Of a DNA stretch of 64,000 nt, positions 11,159-21,014 are shown piece by piece. The notes below the pieces were generated by a model. It searched no databases and had not been told where the DNA came from. It saw only the letters and a list, made by a program, of their open reading frames with translations. The translations under genes were made by a program, and so were the position numbers. Each line of letters opens with the position of its first letter. Position 1 is the first letter of the stretch. The DNA is from Thauera sp. 2A1. Lineage in GTDB: Bacteria; Pseudomonadota; Gammaproteobacteria; Burkholderiales; Rhodocyclaceae. The stretch is taken from contig NZ_SSXV01000021.1 in NCBI RefSeq assembly GCF_009469595.2, forward strand, positions 1-64,000, written 5' to 3'.

Positions 11159-12979
11159 ATGATCCCTCAGTCCTTCGTCCAGGAACTGCTGTCGCGCGTC
11201 GACATCGTCGACGTCATCGAGCGCTACCTGCCGCTCAAGAAGAGTGGCGCGAACTATTTCGCCTGCTGCCCTTTCCACGGCGAAAAATCCGCCTCGTTCT
11301 CGGTCAGCCCGACCAAGCAGTTCTACCACTGCTTTGGCTGCGGCGTGCACGGCAGCGCCATCGGCTTCCTGATGGAATACAGCGGTCTCGGTTTCGTCGA
11401 GGCCGTGAAGGAGCTCGCCGGACAGGCCGGCCTGCAGGTGCCCGATGACGGCCGCCACGTGGCATTGCCTGCCGACGACAGCCAACGCCTATACGAGGCA
11501 ATGACGACCGCCGCGCGCTTCTACCGCGAGCAGCTCAAGCACGCGCCCGACGCGATCGATTACCTCAAGCGCCGCGGCCTGTCGGGCGAAATCGCCGCGC
11601 GCTTCGGGCTCGGCTATGCGCGCGAAGAGTGGCAGGGCCTGCAGCGCGCCTTCCCCGACTACCAGGCCAAGACGCTCGCCGACGCCGGCCTCGTGATCGA
11701 CAACGACCAGGGGCGCCGCTACGACCGCTTCCGCGACCGCATCATGTTCCCGATCCACGACCGGCGCGGGCGCATCATTGCCTTCGGCGGGCGCATCCTG
11801 GACAAGGGCGAGCCGAAATACCTGAACTCCCCGGAAACGCCGCTGTTCGAGAAGGGGCGCGAGCTGTACGGCCTGTTCCTGGCGCAGAAGGCCATCCGCG
11901 ACACCGGCTTCGCGGTGGTGGTCGAAGGCTACATGGACGTGGTGGCATTGGCGCAATACGGCATCGAGAACGCCGTCGCGACGCTCGGCACCGCGACCAC
12001 TCCGCAGCATGTCAACACCTTGTTGAAGCAGACCGATCGCATCGTGTTCTGCTTCGACGGCGACGCCGCCGGGCGCCGGGCGGCGTGGCGGGCACTGGAA
12101 AATTCGCTCGAGAGCCTGCGCGACGACGCCACGCTCGCCTTCCTGTTTCTGCCCGCCGAGCACGATCCCGACTCCTTCGTGCGCGCCGAAGGCGCCGAGG
12201 CCTTCCGCAAGGCCGCCGCGACGGCAATGCCACTCGCACGCTTCCTGCTGCAGGAGCTGGCCGCAAGCAACGACCTGGGCACGGCGGAAGGCCGCGCCGC
12301 GCTGGTGCATGAGGCCCGGCCATTGGTGACGCGCGTGGCGGCGCCGCTGCTGCGGCTGCAGTTGGTCAAGGCGGTGGCCGAAGCGGGCGAACTGACGCAG
12401 GCGGAAGTCGAGGACGCCTATGGCCTGCACTCCGCAAACCGCAGCGCAAGAAGATCCGGCGGCAAGGACATGCCGCCCGCGACGGGATTCGGACGCCCCC
12501 CTGGCCGCGCAGCCTTCGTCGCACGCAGCGCAGCCCGGCGCAAGCCACCTTCAGCCATCGGCACCCTGTTGCGCCTGGTGATGCAGCACCCCGCCTGGGC
12601 CGCCCGCCTGCCGGTCGACCTGGTACCGGCAGACAGCGCGGAAGGACGCGCCCTGATCGCCATCATCGACATGCTCAGCCTCGGCGAACCCATCCCTGGC
12701 GGCGGCCTTGGCGCCCTCATCGAGCGCTTCCGAGATACCCCGCATGGCGACACGCTGTCGCGCGTCGCGGGGGAGATGATCGACGAAGAGTTCGATGACG
12801 CGGTGATCGAAACACACTTCCATGACACGCTGCGCAAGCTTCAAGCGGACGCTATCAACATGGAGATCAGTGCGCTGCAGCAGCAGGAGCGCGAGCTCGG
12901 GCTGAATTCGACGGAACGTCATCGCCTTGCGGAACTCCTACACGAGAAGCTAAGCCTTCGCAGCGCAGCAAAGCTCTGA
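11159..12979 (+). CDS. dnaG: DNA primase
   Basis: DnaG makes RNA primers for replication. The 606-residue protein has an N-terminal CHC2 zinc finger (CCPFHGEKSASFSV then FYHCFGCG, ligands about residues 37, 40, 58 and 61). A catalytic TOPRIM core follows, with VVVEGYMDVVAL and CFDGDAAGRRA, then a C-terminal helicase-binding domain. A short basic linker (about residues 425-465) separates core and C-terminal domain. The start is 43 bases past the rpsU terminator hairpin. The gatB/yqeY-like gene often found between rpsU and dnaG in other proteobacteria is absent. Confidence 0.97.
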   Translation: MIPQSFVQELLSRVDIVDVIERYLPLKKSGANYFACCPFHGEKSASFSVSPTKQFYHCFGCGVHGSAIGFLMEYSGLGFVEAVKELAGQAGLQVPDDGRHVALPADDSQRLYEAMTTAARFYREQLKHAPDAIDYLKRRGLSGEIAARFGLGYAREEWQGLQRAFPDYQAKTLADAGLVIDNDQGRRYDRFRDRIMFPIHDRRGRIIAFGGRILDKGEPKYLNSPETPLFEKGRELYGLFLAQKAIRDTGFAVVVEGYMDVVALAQYGIENAVATLGTATTPQHVNTLLKQTDRIVFCFDGDAAGRRAAWRALENSLESLRDDATLAFLFLPAEHDPDSFVRAEGAEAFRKAAATAMPLARFLLQELAASNDLGTAEGRAALVHEARPLVTRVAAPLLRLQLVKAVAEAGELTQAEVEDAYGLHSANRSARRSGGKDMPPATGFGRPPGRAAFVARSAARRKPPSAIGTLLRLVMQHPAWAARLPVDLVPADSAEGRALIAIIDMLSLGEPIPGGGLGALIERFRDTPHGDTLSRVAGEMIDEEFDDAVIETHFHDTLRKLQADAINMEISALQQQERELGLNSTERHRLAELLHEKLSLRSAAKL

Positions 12980-12985
12980 TTTCTG

Positions 12986-12994
12986 TGATATAGT
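12986..12994 (+). promoter_or_regulatory. Candidate extended -10 before rpoD
   Basis: TGATATAGT, a TGn-TATAGT extended -10, lies 43 bases before the rpoD ATG in the short dnaG-rpoD gap. No clear -35 is seen, as can be the case for extended -10 promoters. It could give rpoD expression independent of the rpsU promoter. Confidence 0.3.
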
Positions 12995-13037
12995 TTAACG
13001 TTTCCCTATTTACCTCCGCCCTGACTTGAGGAGTGCC

Positions 13038-15023
<1,986 letters not shown>

Positions 15024-15064
15024 AGTCCCGTCCCGCCCGCCGGCCGAACGCCGCCGGGCACGGC

Positions 15065-15140
15065 GGGCCTTTAGCTCAACGGTTAGAGCAGAGGACTCAT
15101 AATCCTTTGGTTGCGGGTTCGAATCCCGCAGGGCCCACCA
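15065..15140 (+). tRNA. tRNA-Ile2 (CAU anticodon, lysidine type)
   Basis: A 76-base cloverleaf with encoded CCA: acceptor GGGCCTT pairs with AGGGCCC (one G-U), D stem GCTC/GAGC, anticodon stem GAGGA/TCCTT around loop CTCATAA, and T stem GCGGG/CCCGC around TTCGAAT. The anticodon is CAU. Isotype: C4-G69 and C5-G68 in the acceptor stem are known recognition features of TilS substrates (tRNA-Ile2), whereas E. coli elongator tRNA-Met has U4-A69 and A5-U68. The body also resembles ileX-type tRNAs. Elongator tRNA-Met is the alternative. Confidence 0.85.
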
Positions 15141-15153
15141 ACCGCATCACACG

Positions 15154-15181
15154 AAACGCCGACCTCGTCAGGTCGGCGTTT
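15154..15181 (+). terminator. Hairpin terminator after the tRNA
   Basis: A perfect 12-bp stem (AAACGCCGACCT with its complement) around a CGTC tetraloop starts 14 bases after the tRNA CCA. The following tail, CACTCTTCTT, is only moderately T-rich. It lies between the tRNA and the convergent gloA and may serve both strands. Confidence 0.65.
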
Positions 15182-15217
15182 CACTCTTCTTGCGCTGGCG
15201 AGCTTTCGACCGGCTGC

Positions 15218-15634
15218 TTACCAGACGCCGACGTTGGGCATCGAGGCCCACGGCTCCTGGACCGGCAGCGGGGCGCCCTTCTGCAGCAACTCGATCGAGA
15301 TCAGGTCAGGCGAACGGACGAAGGCCATGTGGCCATCGCGTGGCGGCCGGTTGATCGTGATACCCGCATCCTGCAGGCGCTTACAGGTAGCGTAGATGTC
15401 ATCGACCTGGTAGGCGATGTGGCCGAAATTGCGTGCACTGCCGTAGTCTTCGGCATCCCAGTTGTACGTCAGTTCGACCTGCGCGTCCTCGTCGCCCGGG
15501 GCGGCCAGATAGACGAGGGTGAAGCGCCCCTTTTCGTGCTCCGTGCGGCGGACCTCACGCAGGCCCAGGGTGTGGTAGAAGTCGAGCGATGCGTCGAGAT
15601 CACGCACGCGCACCATGGTGTGAAGATATTTCAT
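15218..15634 (-). CDS. gloA: Lactoylglutathione lyase (glyoxalase I)
   Basis: GloA isomerises the methylglyoxal-glutathione hemithioacetal to S-lactoylglutathione. The 138-residue protein is a short Ni-type bacterial enzyme. Its four metal ligands are visible: His5 ([10 protein letters not shown]), Glu54 (QVELTYNW), His72 (NFGHIAYQV) and Glu115 (ISIELLQKG). Substrate segments such as FYHTLGL and [10 protein letters not shown] match the family. It is convergent with the rpoD-tRNA block and lies 72 bases downstream of sodC on the same strand. Confidence 0.95.
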   Translation of the reverse strand: MKYLHTMVRVRDLDASLDFYHTLGLREVRRTEHEKGRFTLVYLAAPGDEDAQVELTYNWDAEDYGSARNFGHIAYQVDDIYATCKRLQDAGITINRPPRDGHMAFVRSPDLISIELLQKGAPLPVQEPWASMPNVGVW

Positions 15635-15706
15635 GCAGCCGGATCTCCGGAAAGAAGTCTTGAGTTCCAGCCGGGGTGCGCGATGGGCGCCGCCGGCTGG
15701 ATCGGA

Positions 15707-16246
15707 TCAGTCGATGACGCCACATGCGATGCGCGCCCCACCGCCACCGAGCGGCTCGGGGTGATCGCTGTGATTGTCGCCACCTGCATGCACCATCAAC
15801 GAGCGGCCAGCCAGATCGGACAATTTGAGCCTGGGCGCGAGGACAGGTTGAAGCGCGTTCCCCGCAGCATCGACATACAGCGGTGGCAGATCGCCGAGGT
15901 GGCCCTCGCCCCACGGCAGGTCATGCTTCTTCGTCCCCTGCGGGTCGTAGTGCCCGCCGGCCGCGAGCGCCGCAACCGACTTGCCGTCCTTCTCGAGGGC
16001 GGCGCAGCTCGGCTTCTCGTGCACATGGAAACCATGCAGACCCGGCGGCAAGCCCTTGAGCTCGGGCGTGAACACGACGCCATAGCGGGTTTCGGTGGCG
16101 ACGACCTTGCCCGCTGCCGCGCCCGTGCCCGACGCCGAGACCACCAGCATCTCGATGACCTTGTCCGGTGCGGCCCAAACTGCTGTCGCCGTCATGGACA
16201 GCGCCAGGACGACACTTCGTAGAGTTCGCTGCTCGATGCGCTTCAT
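15707..16246 (-). CDS. sodC: Periplasmic Cu,Zn superoxide dismutase
   Basis: SodC dismutates superoxide in the periplasm. The 179-residue precursor has a signal peptide (basic start, hydrophobic core, cleavage near AVWAAP). The copper and zinc ligands fit the family: His74 and His76 (HGFHVHE), His99 (GGHYDP), His108, His116, Asp119 and His153 (VHAGGDNH). Cys81 and Cys175 would form the conserved disulfide. It is separated from the upstream metallopeptidase gene by 133 bases and probably has its own promoter. Confidence 0.95.
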   Translation of the reverse strand: MKRIEQRTLRSVVLALSMTATAVWAAPDKVIEMLVVSASGTGAAAGKVVATETRYGVVFTPELKGLPPGLHGFHVHEKPSCAALEKDGKSVAALAAGGHYDPQGTKKHDLPWGEGHLGDLPPLYVDAAGNALQPVLAPRLKLSDLAGRSLMVHAGGDNHSDHPEPLGGGGARIACGVID

Positions 16247-16379
16247 CTCTGCTCTCCTGTGGGGGTGGACAGGGGTGCGCCGTGACGCCGGGTAGCGCCC
16301 GCAACACGCCCACCGTCAGGCCGCGATCGCCGCGGCGCGGTCGATGCTATCACCGGCCGCAAAGTCGATGCGGGCAAGA

Positions 16380-17132
16380 TCATTCTTCGACGTCGACCGC
16401 GACCTGCCCGTCCAGCACCGGCAGGTGCGCCGACGCCGCACGCAACGCCTGCCGCGCCCGGCGCCAGTCGGGGTAGATGCACTCAACCACCGCCCAGAAG
16501 CGCGACGAGTGATTCATCTCGACGAGGTGGGCGACTTCGTGGGCGACGACATAGTCGATCAGCGCGGGCGGAAGATGGATCAGACGCCAGTGCAGCCGGA
16601 TTCCGCTTGCGCTGCTGCAACTCCCCCAGCGCGTGCGAGCGCTCGACAGGCGCACGGCGGGAACTGGCAGGGCGAGCCGCAGGCAGTACTCCTCGACACG
16701 ATTGCGGTGCCACGTCAGCGCACGCGCCTTGAGAGCCCGGATCAGCTCGCGTCGCGGGTCGCCCGACGCCGGCAGCAGGATCTCTCCGGCGTCTTCCTGT
16801 CCGTCGCGCCACAGCACGCGGCGCCCATTGCCCAGACGCACGCACAGATCACGCCCGAGCAGCGGCAGACGTGCACCATCTTCCACGCGGAAGACCGCAG
16901 GTGCAGCCGCAGCATGCGCCCGCAGCCTGTCCAGCAGCCAGGACCCGTGATGACGCACGAAACGGTCGATGTCCGCGAGCGTGGCGCGAAAGGGCACCGC
17001 GACACGCGCACCGCGATGATCGACCTGCAGCGCGAACGAGCGCCGCGTCGAACGCCGCAAGGTCAGTGCGACCCGGGTGCCGTCGATGTCCACCGCATGC
17101 GGCACCTCGGATGCAGCCGGAACGGCACGCAT
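16380..17132 (-). CDS. YgjP-like (DUF45) metal-dependent hydrolase
   Basis: This 250-residue protein belongs to the YgjP/UTP-pyrophosphatase-like M48-related family. The zinc motif HEVAH is at residues 198-202, followed by the third-ligand region MNHSSRFW (His208) and preceded by the family signature TRWGSCSSASGIRLHW. The N-terminal half (RSFALQVDHRGARVAVP) fits the same domain. The cellular role is not established. The start at ATGCGTGCC is 8 bases after the upstream gene's stop, so the two are co-transcribed. The frame extends further upstream, but only antisense to nothing recognisable. Confidence 0.85.
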   Translation of the reverse strand: MRAVPAASEVPHAVDIDGTRVALTLRRSTRRSFALQVDHRGARVAVPFRATLADIDRFVRHHGSWLLDRLRAHAAAAPAVFRVEDGARLPLLGRDLCVRLGNGRRVLWRDGQEDAGEILLPASGDPRRELIRALKARALTWHRNRVEEYCLRLALPVPAVRLSSARTRWGSCSSASGIRLHWRLIHLPPALIDYVVAHEVAHLVEMNHSSRFWAVVECIYPDWRRARQALRAASAHLPVLDGQVAVDVEE

Positions 17133-17140
17133 GCCGCTGC

Positions 17141-17890
17141 TCAGGCCTTGTCCTCCCACTCCAGCCCGCGCTCCGACAATGCGGTACGAATGCGCGCCAT
17201 GGCGTCGGTGACGTCCGCCGCCGGCCCCTTCATGCCCAGCTCGAGCGAGCGCCGCTGCCCTTCCGCGGCAATCGTGGGCAGGCTGAAGAGGGTCGCGCGT
17301 GGAAAGGCAAGCGTGACCTCCTGCATCAGCGAGATGAGCTGGCCCTCGTACGCATCCCACACGGTGACCGCGGCCTCGACGTAGTCCTCGGCATGGAAGA
17401 GATGGGCGTAGTGCGTATCCAGCACCCACTCCATCATCGGCCACGCCATCACCGGGAAACCCGGCGCGAAATAGTGCTGGCGGATGGTGAAACCCGGAAT
17501 GCGGTTGAACGGGTTGGGAATGATCTCGCTGCCTACCGGAAACACGCCCATCTGCAGGCGCTCGGGCGTGACCTCGTCGCCGAAGCGCGCCCGGATCTCG
17601 GCCTCGGCCTCGGAGTGCAGCGCGAGATCCAGCCCCAGTGCCGCTGCCGCCGACTGCCGGGTGCGATCGTCCGGCGTGGCGCCGATGCCACCGAAGCACA
17701 GCACGACGTCGCCGCTGGCGAAGGTCTGCTTCAGGGTTTCGGTCAGCCGGTCGCCGTCGTCGCCCGCATAGCGCGCCCATGACAGCTTGAGACCGCGCGC
17801 GCCGAGCAACTCGATGACCTTCGCAAGATGTTTGTCGCTGCGGCGGCCGGAGAGGATCTCGTCGCCGATGATCAATGCACCGAAGTTCAT
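17141..17890 (-). CDS. Molybdopterin-binding domain protein (CinA N-terminal type)
   Basis: This 249-residue protein matches the MoaB/Mog-like domain of competence/damage-inducible CinA proteins but lacks the C-terminal nicotinamide-nucleotide amidase domain. Visible motifs are the N-terminal ALIIGDEILSGRRSDKH, the FGGIGATPDDRTRQ loop that binds pterin-like ligands, and PGFP near the middle. Its substrate is unknown. Its start overlaps the stop of the membrane-protein gene upstream by four bases (ATGA), and the YgjP-like gene follows at 8 bases, forming a three-gene operon. Confidence 0.85.
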   Translation of the reverse strand: MNFGALIIGDEILSGRRSDKHLAKVIELLGARGLKLSWARYAGDDGDRLTETLKQTFASGDVVLCFGGIGATPDDRTRQSAAAALGLDLALHSEAEAEIRARFGDEVTPERLQMGVFPVGSEIIPNPFNRIPGFTIRQHYFAPGFPVMAWPMMEWVLDTHYAHLFHAEDYVEAAVTVWDAYEGQLISLMQEVTLAFPRATLFSLPTIAAEGQRRSLELGMKGPAADVTDAMARIRTALSERGLEWEDKA

Positions 17891-18663
17891 GCGTTCGTCC
17901 GAGGCAGGTTCTTTGGGGGGGCGTCGACGATGGTGACGCCGTTGCGTGTCCGCTCGCGCCGCAAGGCCTCGAGCATGAAATGCACGAAGGCGAGACCCGA
18001 ATAGGCGGGTGCGATCAGGTTGAGGATGGGGACGTAGGCCAGCAGCGCGCAGGCGCCGCCGAGGGCGAGCATCGGCAGGCGTTGCTCGGCGCGAAGGCGC
18101 CGCAGCTCGTCGGCGTCGGCGTGGAGCATCAGGGCGTCATAGCCGAAGGCGCGCTGGTTCAGCCAGCCCGTCAGCAGCACCGACACGATGAGTCCCACAC
18201 CTGGAATCAGCCAGAAAGGCAGCGACAGCACCAGCGCGAGGATGAACAACAGCGTCGAGGCGATGGCATTGAGCGCGCTGCCGACGTTCGAGCCGCCGCG
18301 CCGCTGCTCGAGGTCGGCATAGTCCTTGCGGCCCACGCGCTCGAGCATCAGGGGCAGCGCGATCACCGCCACCAGCAACGCGGCCGTCACGTAGATCAGC
18401 GGAACGAAGGCGAGCGCCAGCCCCAGCTTGAGCAGCACGAGCACGATGGCCGCCGCCGCCTCGCTCGTCGTCAGCCAATCGCCGATCAGCGGCACTGCAT
18501 GCAGCCACGCGAGCAAGGTGCCGATCATCGTGTCCCACTGCAGCACGCCAATGGTGACCCACAGCGCAACCGCAACCAGCCCCGGCCATACCAGGTGCCA
18601 GAAGATGTCGCGCCGCCAAAGGCTGCGGAAGGCACGGCCGAATGCGAGCAGGATCTCCTTCAA
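17887..18663 (-). CDS. EI24/CysZ-like inner-membrane protein
   Basis: A 258-residue membrane protein of the EI24 domain family, related to the sulfate permease CysZ. At least four strongly hydrophobic segments are visible (near residues 25-45, 68-105, 150-180 and 205-225). A polar loop containing RVGRKDYADLEQRRGG lies between the second and third, and a positively charged C-terminus follows. Substrate cannot be assigned from sequence. It begins 14 bases downstream of ffh on the same strand and overlaps the next gene by 4 bases. Confidence 0.8.
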   Translation of the reverse strand: MKEILLAFGRAFRSLWRRDIFWHLVWPGLVAVALWVTIGVLQWDTMIGTLLAWLHAVPLIGDWLTTSEAAAAIVLVLLKLGLALAFVPLIYVTAALLVAVIALPLMLERVGRKDYADLEQRRGGSNVGSALNAIASTLLFILALVLSLPFWLIPGVGLIVSVLLTGWLNQRAFGYDALMLHADADELRRLRAEQRLPMLALGGACALLAYVPILNLIAPAYSGLAFVHFMLEALRRERTRNGVTIVDAPPKNLPRTNA

Positions 18664-18677
18664 GGAACCTCGCCTCC

Positions 18678-20048
18678 TCAGCGCGGCATGCCGGGGAGGC
18701 CACCCGGCAGCATGCCCTTCATCGCACGCATCATCTTCTGCATTCCACCCTTGGAGAATTGCTTCATCACCTTCTGCGTCTGCTCGAACTGGTTCAGCAG
18801 GCGATTGACCTCCTGCACCGTCACCCCGGCACCTGCGGCGATGCGGCGTTTGCGGCTGGCCTTGAGGATCTCGGGCTTGGCGCGCTCGAGCGGCGTCATC
18901 GAATTGATGATGCCCTCGATGCGGCCGATGGCCTTCTCTTCCACGCCGCCCTGCAGCTTGCCGGCCGCCTGCGCGAACTGCGCCGGCAGCTTGTCCATCA
19001 TCGACGACAGCCCGCCCATCTTGCGCATCTGGCCGATCTGATCCTTGAAGTCGTTGAGGTCGAATCCCTTGCCGCTCTTCAATTTCTGCGCGAAGTCGCG
19101 CGCCTTCTCCTCATCCACGCCACGGCGCGCCTCCTCGACCAGGCCCAGGATGTCGCCCATGCCAAGGATGCGGCTCGCCATGCGGTCGGGGTGGAAGGGC
19201 TCGAGGCCGGAGAGCTTCTCGCCCACGCCGGCGAACTTGAGCGGCTTGCCGGTGACGTGGCGCACGGACAGCGCCGCGCCGCCGCGCGCGTCGCCGTCGA
19301 GCTTGGTGAGCACGACGCCGGTGAGCGGCAGCGCATCGTTGAACGCGCGCGCGGTGTTCACCGCGTCCTGGCCGAGCATCGCATCGACCACGAACAGTGT
19401 CTCGATCGGCTTCACCGCAGCGTGCAGCGCCTGGATCTCGGCCATCATCGCCTCGTCGATCGCGAGGCGACCGGCGGTGTCCACCAGCAGCACGTCGACG
19501 TGATGCTTGCGCGCGTGATCTACCGCCGCGAGCGCGATGTCGACCGGCTTCTGGTCCGGCGTCGAGGGGAAGAAGCCGACGCCCGCCTGGGCAGCGACCG
19601 CCTTCAACTGCTCGATGGCGGCCGGGCGATACACGTCGGTGGACACCACCAGCACCTTCTTCTTCTGCTGCTCGTGCAGCAGCTTGGCGAGCTTGCCGGT
19701 GGTGGTGGTCTTGCCCGCGCCCTGCAGGCCGGCCATCAGCACCACCGCCGGCGGCTGGGTGGCGAGGTTCAGGCCCTCGTGCGCGCCGCCCATCAGCGCC
19801 TTCAACTCGTCGTGCACGACGCCCACCAGCGCCTGGCCGGGAGTGAGCGAGCCGATGACTTCCTGGCCGACCGCCTTTTCCTTCACGCGCGCCACGAAAT
19901 CCTTGACGACCGGCAGCGCGACGTCGGCCTCGAGCAGCGCGAGGCGCACCTCGCGCATCGCCTCCTGGATGTTGTCATCGGTCAGGCGCGCCTGACCGCG
20001 CAGGGTCTTGACGACTTTGGACAGGCGTTGCGTGAGATTGTCGAGCAT
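18678..20048 (-). CDS. ffh: Signal recognition particle protein Ffh
   Basis: Ffh binds 4.5S RNA and signal sequences of nascent membrane proteins and docks on FtsY. The 456-residue protein has the N domain (MLDNLTQRLSKVVKTLRGQA). The GTPase G domain has G1 GLQGAGKTTTTGKLA, DTAGRL and TKLDGDARGGAAL. The Met-rich M domain has the SRKRRIAAGAG helix and ends in a tail with many Met (GGMQKMMRAMKGMLPGG). The ATG at 20048 matches the family; an upstream in-frame start adds 16 unrelated residues. It is divergent from the cytochrome assembly-like gene with only 50 bases between. Confidence 0.97.
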   Translation of the reverse strand: MLDNLTQRLSKVVKTLRGQARLTDDNIQEAMREVRLALLEADVALPVVKDFVARVKEKAVGQEVIGSLTPGQALVGVVHDELKALMGGAHEGLNLATQPPAVVLMAGLQGAGKTTTTGKLAKLLHEQQKKKVLVVSTDVYRPAAIEQLKAVAAQAGVGFFPSTPDQKPVDIALAAVDHARKHHVDVLLVDTAGRLAIDEAMMAEIQALHAAVKPIETLFVVDAMLGQDAVNTARAFNDALPLTGVVLTKLDGDARGGAALSVRHVTGKPLKFAGVGEKLSGLEPFHPDRMASRILGMGDILGLVEEARRGVDEEKARDFAQKLKSGKGFDLNDFKDQIGQMRKMGGLSSMMDKLPAQFAQAAGKLQGGVEEKAIGRIEGIINSMTPLERAKPEILKASRKRRIAAGAGVTVQEVNRLLNQFEQTQKVMKQFSKGGMQKMMRAMKGMLPGGLPGMPR

Positions 20049-20098
20049 GTTTGCGGAAACCTTGGAGCCGAGTGACTTGGAGTAAAATTCAACCAACC

Positions 20099-20926
20099 AT
20101 GCGCACGATTCTACTTCATCTCATTCCTGCCTCGCTTTATGCAGCCCTCGGCCTGAAGTTCTGGCACAACTGCCGCACGACCGACAACGCACAGGCGCGG
20201 CCCTGCGTATCGACTGCCGAGCGCATCACGTTGCTCGTCGCCATCGTCGCACATGGCGCCGCGCTGCAGGCCGCGCTGTTTCCCGGCGAGCAGATGCGCT
20301 TTGGCTTCGGGGTCGCGGTGTCGATGATGGTGTGGCTGGCAATCTGCTTCTACTGGGTGGAGGCGCTGTACACCCGCCTCGACGGGCTGCATGCGGTCGC
20401 GATGCCGGCGGGCGTCGTCGCGAGCCTGCTGCCGTTGGCCTTCCCGGGCGAGCACGTGCTGGCGAATGCAGCCTCGCCCGCCTTCCGCGCGCATTTCATC
20501 ATCGCCATGCTGGCCTACAGCCTGTTCACGCTGGCCGCGCTGCACGCCCTGTTGATGTCGGTGGCGAGCAAGCAGTTGCATGACGCGCGCTTCAGCCGCG
20601 CGCTCGGCAGCCTGCCGCCGCTGCTGACGATGGAAGCCCTGCTGTTCCGCCTGATCGGCATCGCCTTCGTGCTGCTGACGCTGACGCTCGTGACCGGCGT
20701 GCTGTTTTCCGAGAGCTTGTTCGGCCGCGCCTTCGCCTTCGACCACAAGACGATCTTCGCCTTCATCTCGTGGTTCCTGTTCGGCGGGCTGCTGCTGGGC
20801 CGATGGCTGTGGGGCTGGCGCGGACGTGTGGCATTGCGCTGGACGCTGGCCGGCTTCATCGCGCTGATGCTGGCCTATGTCGGCAGCCGATTCGTGATCG
20901 AAGTCGTACTGCATCGCGCAAATTGA
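20099..20926 (+). CDS. CcsA/YpjD-like cytochrome c assembly membrane protein
   Basis: A 275-residue polytopic inner-membrane protein of the HemX/CcsA/YpjD family. It has about eight hydrophobic segments and the family features WVEALYTRLDGLHAVAMPAG and FDHKTIFAFISWFLFGGLLLGRW near the C-terminus. Members are linked to cytochrome c maturation or haem handling. For the YpjD branch next to ffh, as here, the role is not proven. The ATG lies 50 bases from the ffh start, so both promoters share this small gap. The pilB gene follows after 88 bases. Confidence 0.85.
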   Translation: MRTILLHLIPASLYAALGLKFWHNCRTTDNAQARPCVSTAERITLLVAIVAHGAALQAALFPGEQMRFGFGVAVSMMVWLAICFYWVEALYTRLDGLHAVAMPAGVVASLLPLAFPGEHVLANAASPAFRAHFIIAMLAYSLFTLAALHALLMSVASKQLHDARFSRALGSLPPLLTMEALLFRLIGIAFVLLTLTLVTGVLFSESLFGRAFAFDHKTIFAFISWFLFGGLLLGRWLWGWRGRVALRWTLAGFIALMLAYVGSRFVIEVVLHRAN

Positions 20927-21014
20927 CACGGTGCACACCCGAGCGCCCCGAAGCAGGATTTACAAGCCCCTGCGCGCCATGCAACATCAGGCATCACCTC
21001 GTCGATAACGGGAA

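Noticed and set aside
13026..13037. TTG start for rpoD
   Set aside because: It falls within the GAGGAG ribosome-binding site of the ATG at 13038, which gives the expected N-terminus.
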